This document shows positions 7,649-9,147 of a stretch of 9,147 nucleotides of DNA, one piece after another (within the stretch, counting starts at the first letter, position 1; each line of letters begins with the position of its first letter). The notes beneath the pieces are model-generated. The model saw only the letters and a program-made list of their open reading frames with translations. It did not search any database and was not told the origin of the DNA. The stretch is from CAZPMO01 sp964587515 (lineage in GTDB: Bacteria; Pseudomonadota; Alphaproteobacteria; MPNO01). Location of the stretch: contig CAZPMO010000191.1 of NCBI GenBank assembly GCA_964587515.1, forward strand, positions 1 through 9,147, in the 5' to 3' direction. Position numbers and translations under genes: made by a program.

Positions 7649-8508
7649 ACGCACAATCATTCAAACACCGGATATTCCGCGGGTTCATTCGCCTGGTCGA
7701 AGGTGGGCTTACGGCAATTTCAAGGGATCTCTACTTCAAGGCCGTGGCGAGGTTGTTCGATGAGCTCAACCTGCACTATCGCGTCGAAACCAAGAAGGGG
7801 TCGCTCTTGATCCATTGCGACAGCGAAACCGTGCGGATTCGCGCGCAAACCATGATGGATCGCGAACCTGACACGCTGGCCTGGATAGAAACCTTCACGC
7901 CTGACGAGGTCCTGTGGGACATCGGCGCGAATATCGGCGTATTCACGCTCTACGCCGCACGGGTCGCGGGCGCACGGGTGGTCGCGTTCGATCCGTTGCC
8001 GCTGAACCACGCCGGGCTTACCCGGAATCTTTGTCTCAATGGTCTGACCGACAAGGTGAACGCGTTCTGCGTCGCGCTGTCCGATACAACGGAGGTCGCG
8101 CGACTGCGGGTTCCGGTAGCAGCCGATACGCCGGGCGGAGCGGGCGGCGTTTTCGATGACGAGAACGATAATTTTGGCGTGCCGGTGAAATCTGTATATG
8201 AGCTTGGGGCGCTTGGGTACGGGATCGATGACTTCCTTGATAAATTCAATGTTCCGTTCCCCAACCATCTGAAGCTGGACATCGATGGCGTCCAGGGGCG
8301 GGTGATCACGGGCGCCCGCTCGACGCTGCGTGATGTGCGTCTGAAGACAGTGATGATCGAGCTGCAGCCGATGCCCGAACAATCGACCTTCATCCTGCGG
8401 GAAATGGCGGAAGCCGGTTTCTCGCTCGACAAAACCGTGGCCAGCGTGGCCGGCGAAAGCGCCGACATCAATGTCGGAGTCACCAACAATTTTTTTGTCC
8501 GAGCATAA
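7645..8508 (+). CDS. FkbM-family SAM-dependent methyltransferase
   Basis: A 287-residue class I methyltransferase of the FkbM family, whose members are mostly O-methyltransferases acting on sugars or polyketides. Visible elements are the SAM-binding motif DIGANIGVFT (92-101), the acidic end of strand 2 in VAFDPLP (113-119, Asp116), and the typical FkbM late motif LKLDIDGVQGRVITGA (209-224), followed by VMIELQP (236-242). The N-terminal 85 or so residues are a lead-in helical and strand region; no signal peptide or membrane helix is seen, so it is cytosolic. The ATG forms an ATGA overlap with the exporter stop, and no separate Shine-Dalgarno site is visible, which suggests coupled translation. 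Length is normal for the family. Methylation of a sugar in the glycan, perhaps capping the chain end, is the natural reading of the context but is inferred. The acceptor is not identifiable. Confidence 0.92.
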   Translation: MNAQSFKHRIFRGFIRLVEGGLTAISRDLYFKAVARLFDELNLHYRVETKKGSLLIHCDSETVRIRAQTMMDREPDTLAWIETFTPDEVLWDIGANIGVFTLYAARVAGARVVAFDPLPLNHAGLTRNLCLNGLTDKVNAFCVALSDTTEVARLRVPVAADTPGGAGGVFDDENDNFGVPVKSVYELGALGYGIDDFLDKFNVPFPNHLKLDIDGVQGRVITGARSTLRDVRLKTVMIELQPMPEQSTFILREMAEAGFSLDKTVASVAGESADINVGVTNNFFVRA

Positions 8509-8523
8509 GGCGGCGTCATAGCA

Positions 8524-9147
8524 ATGAATGAGCCCTCGCCAACCCCGGATTCGACCAAGCAGGATGTGCGCAAATTCTGGGGCGCGGTGTACGATACCGC
8601 TTATTCCGATGTGGACTCCGGTCTCAACCCCGCCAGTTTGCTGGACCGCCTGGGCGAACTCGAAGACATGTTTCGTCTTCGCCGGCACATAGCAACCGAG
8701 GAAATGCCGGTCGATGAACTCGACGGCAAGTCGGTATTGGAAATCGGGCCCGGCGCGGGCGGCCATTCGGCGCTATACGCCAGCAAGGGCGCCCACATGA
8801 CCAGCATCGACATCACCCTCAGCCGGGCCCAGGCGACACAGGCGAAATTCGAACTTCTGGGGGATCGGGCCCGCAGCTGCGCCGCGCTTCAAGGCGACGC
8901 GGAAAACCTTCCCTTCCCGGACGGCAGCTTCGACATCGTCTATTCGAACGGCGTGCTGCACCATACCCCCGACACGGCGCGCGCGATCAACGAGGTATAC
9001 CGGGTCCTGAAACCCGGCGGGCGCGCGGTCATCATGCTGTATTGCAAAACCTCGTTCGATTACTGGTTCAATCGCTGGTTCTGCGAAGGGCTGCTGCTGG
9101 GAAGAATGTTCCGGTCCCGCAACTGGCTCGGCAACGCCACCGAGTGG
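8524..9147 (+). CDS. Class I SAM-dependent methyltransferase (UbiE/Methyltransf_11 type), 3' truncated
   Basis: The frame is open from ATG 8524 to the right edge (208 codons, no stop), so this is the N-terminal and core part of a methyltransferase. The start MNEPSPTPDS lies 15 bases after the FkbM stop; AAGG at 8507-8510 is a possible but distant Shine-Dalgarno site (13 bases). After a leader with FWGAVYDTAY (18-27) come motif I VLEIGPGAGGHS (71-82), Asp96 in SIDIT, GDAENLPFPDGSFD (124-137), the post-motif YSNGVLHHTPD (140-150), and RVLKPGGRAVIM (160-171). This is the classic Methyltransf_11 order. Such enzymes methylate small molecules, quinones, lipids or sugars; in this operon a second methylation of the glycan or its precursor is likely but inferred. 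The region after 171 is rich in Trp, Phe and Leu (FDYWFNRWF at 178-186), suggesting the start of a substrate-covering or membrane-near segment. Confidence 0.92.
   Translation, partial: MNEPSPTPDSTKQDVRKFWGAVYDTAYSDVDSGLNPASLLDRLGELEDMFRLRRHIATEEMPVDELDGKSVLEIGPGAGGHSALYASKGAHMTSIDITLSRAQATQAKFELLGDRARSCAALQGDAENLPFPDGSFDIVYSNGVLHHTPDTARAINEVYRVLKPGGRAVIMLYCKTSFDYWFNRWFCEGLLLGRMFRSRNWLGNATEW

Noticed and set aside
6902..7660. 252-codon open frame on the minus strand
   Set aside because: It is antisense to the ATPase domain of the exporter, which has every ABC motif. It shows no recognisable domain and reflects GC-rich codon structure.
8490..8498. Run of T after the end of the FkbM gene as an intrinsic terminator
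   Set aside because: The T run is within the coding sequence (Asn-Phe-Phe-Val) and no stem of useful strength precedes it.
7720..8766. 348-codon open frame on the minus strand
   Set aside because: It runs antisense across the FkbM gene, the intergenic gap and the next methyltransferase, both well supported on the plus strand. It has no recognisable motif.

Overview
The window is a stretch of densely packed genes, all read on the + strand, from a fairly GC-rich bacterium. Codons often end in G or C, yet AT-containing synonymous codons are not rare. This fits an alphaproteobacterium (Rhodospirillales-like), but that is an impression from protein flavour and base use; the window holds no marker gene. 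There are no RNA genes, insertion sequences, CRISPR arrays or long non-coding stretches.

Layout from left to right: (1) the C-terminal part of a D-2-hydroxyacid dehydrogenase, cut by the left edge (1-383); (2) a 651-residue protein that joins a family 2 glycosyltransferase to a complete zinc-dependent medium-chain dehydrogenase (389-2344); (3) a 602-residue protein of unknown family whose C-terminal part resembles the donor-binding half of GT-B glycosyltransferases (2325-4133); (4) a radical SAM protein with an N-terminal B12-binding-like domain (4130-5785); (5) an ABC exporter with fused membrane and ATPase domains, of the kind that flips lipid-linked oligosaccharides (5819-7648); (6) an FkbM-family methyltransferase (7645-8508); (7) the N-terminal part of a class I SAM methyltransferase, cut by the right edge (8524-9147).

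The genes are separated by 5, 33 and 15 bases, or overlap by 20, 4 and 4 bases, two of the overlaps being ATGA stop/start junctions. No promoter or terminator is visible, so the window is probably the interior of one operon. The content (sugar transfer, two oxidoreductase activities, radical chemistry, lipid-oligosaccharide flipping, two methylations) points to making and exporting a modified surface glycan: O-antigen, capsule or a protein-linked glycan. Nucleotide-sugar synthesis, an initiating phosphosugar transferase and a polymerase or ligase are not in the window and would have to lie outside it.

The parts most worth a second look are the glycosyltransferase-dehydrogenase fusion, the unassigned 602-residue protein, and the radical SAM enzyme of unknown substrate.
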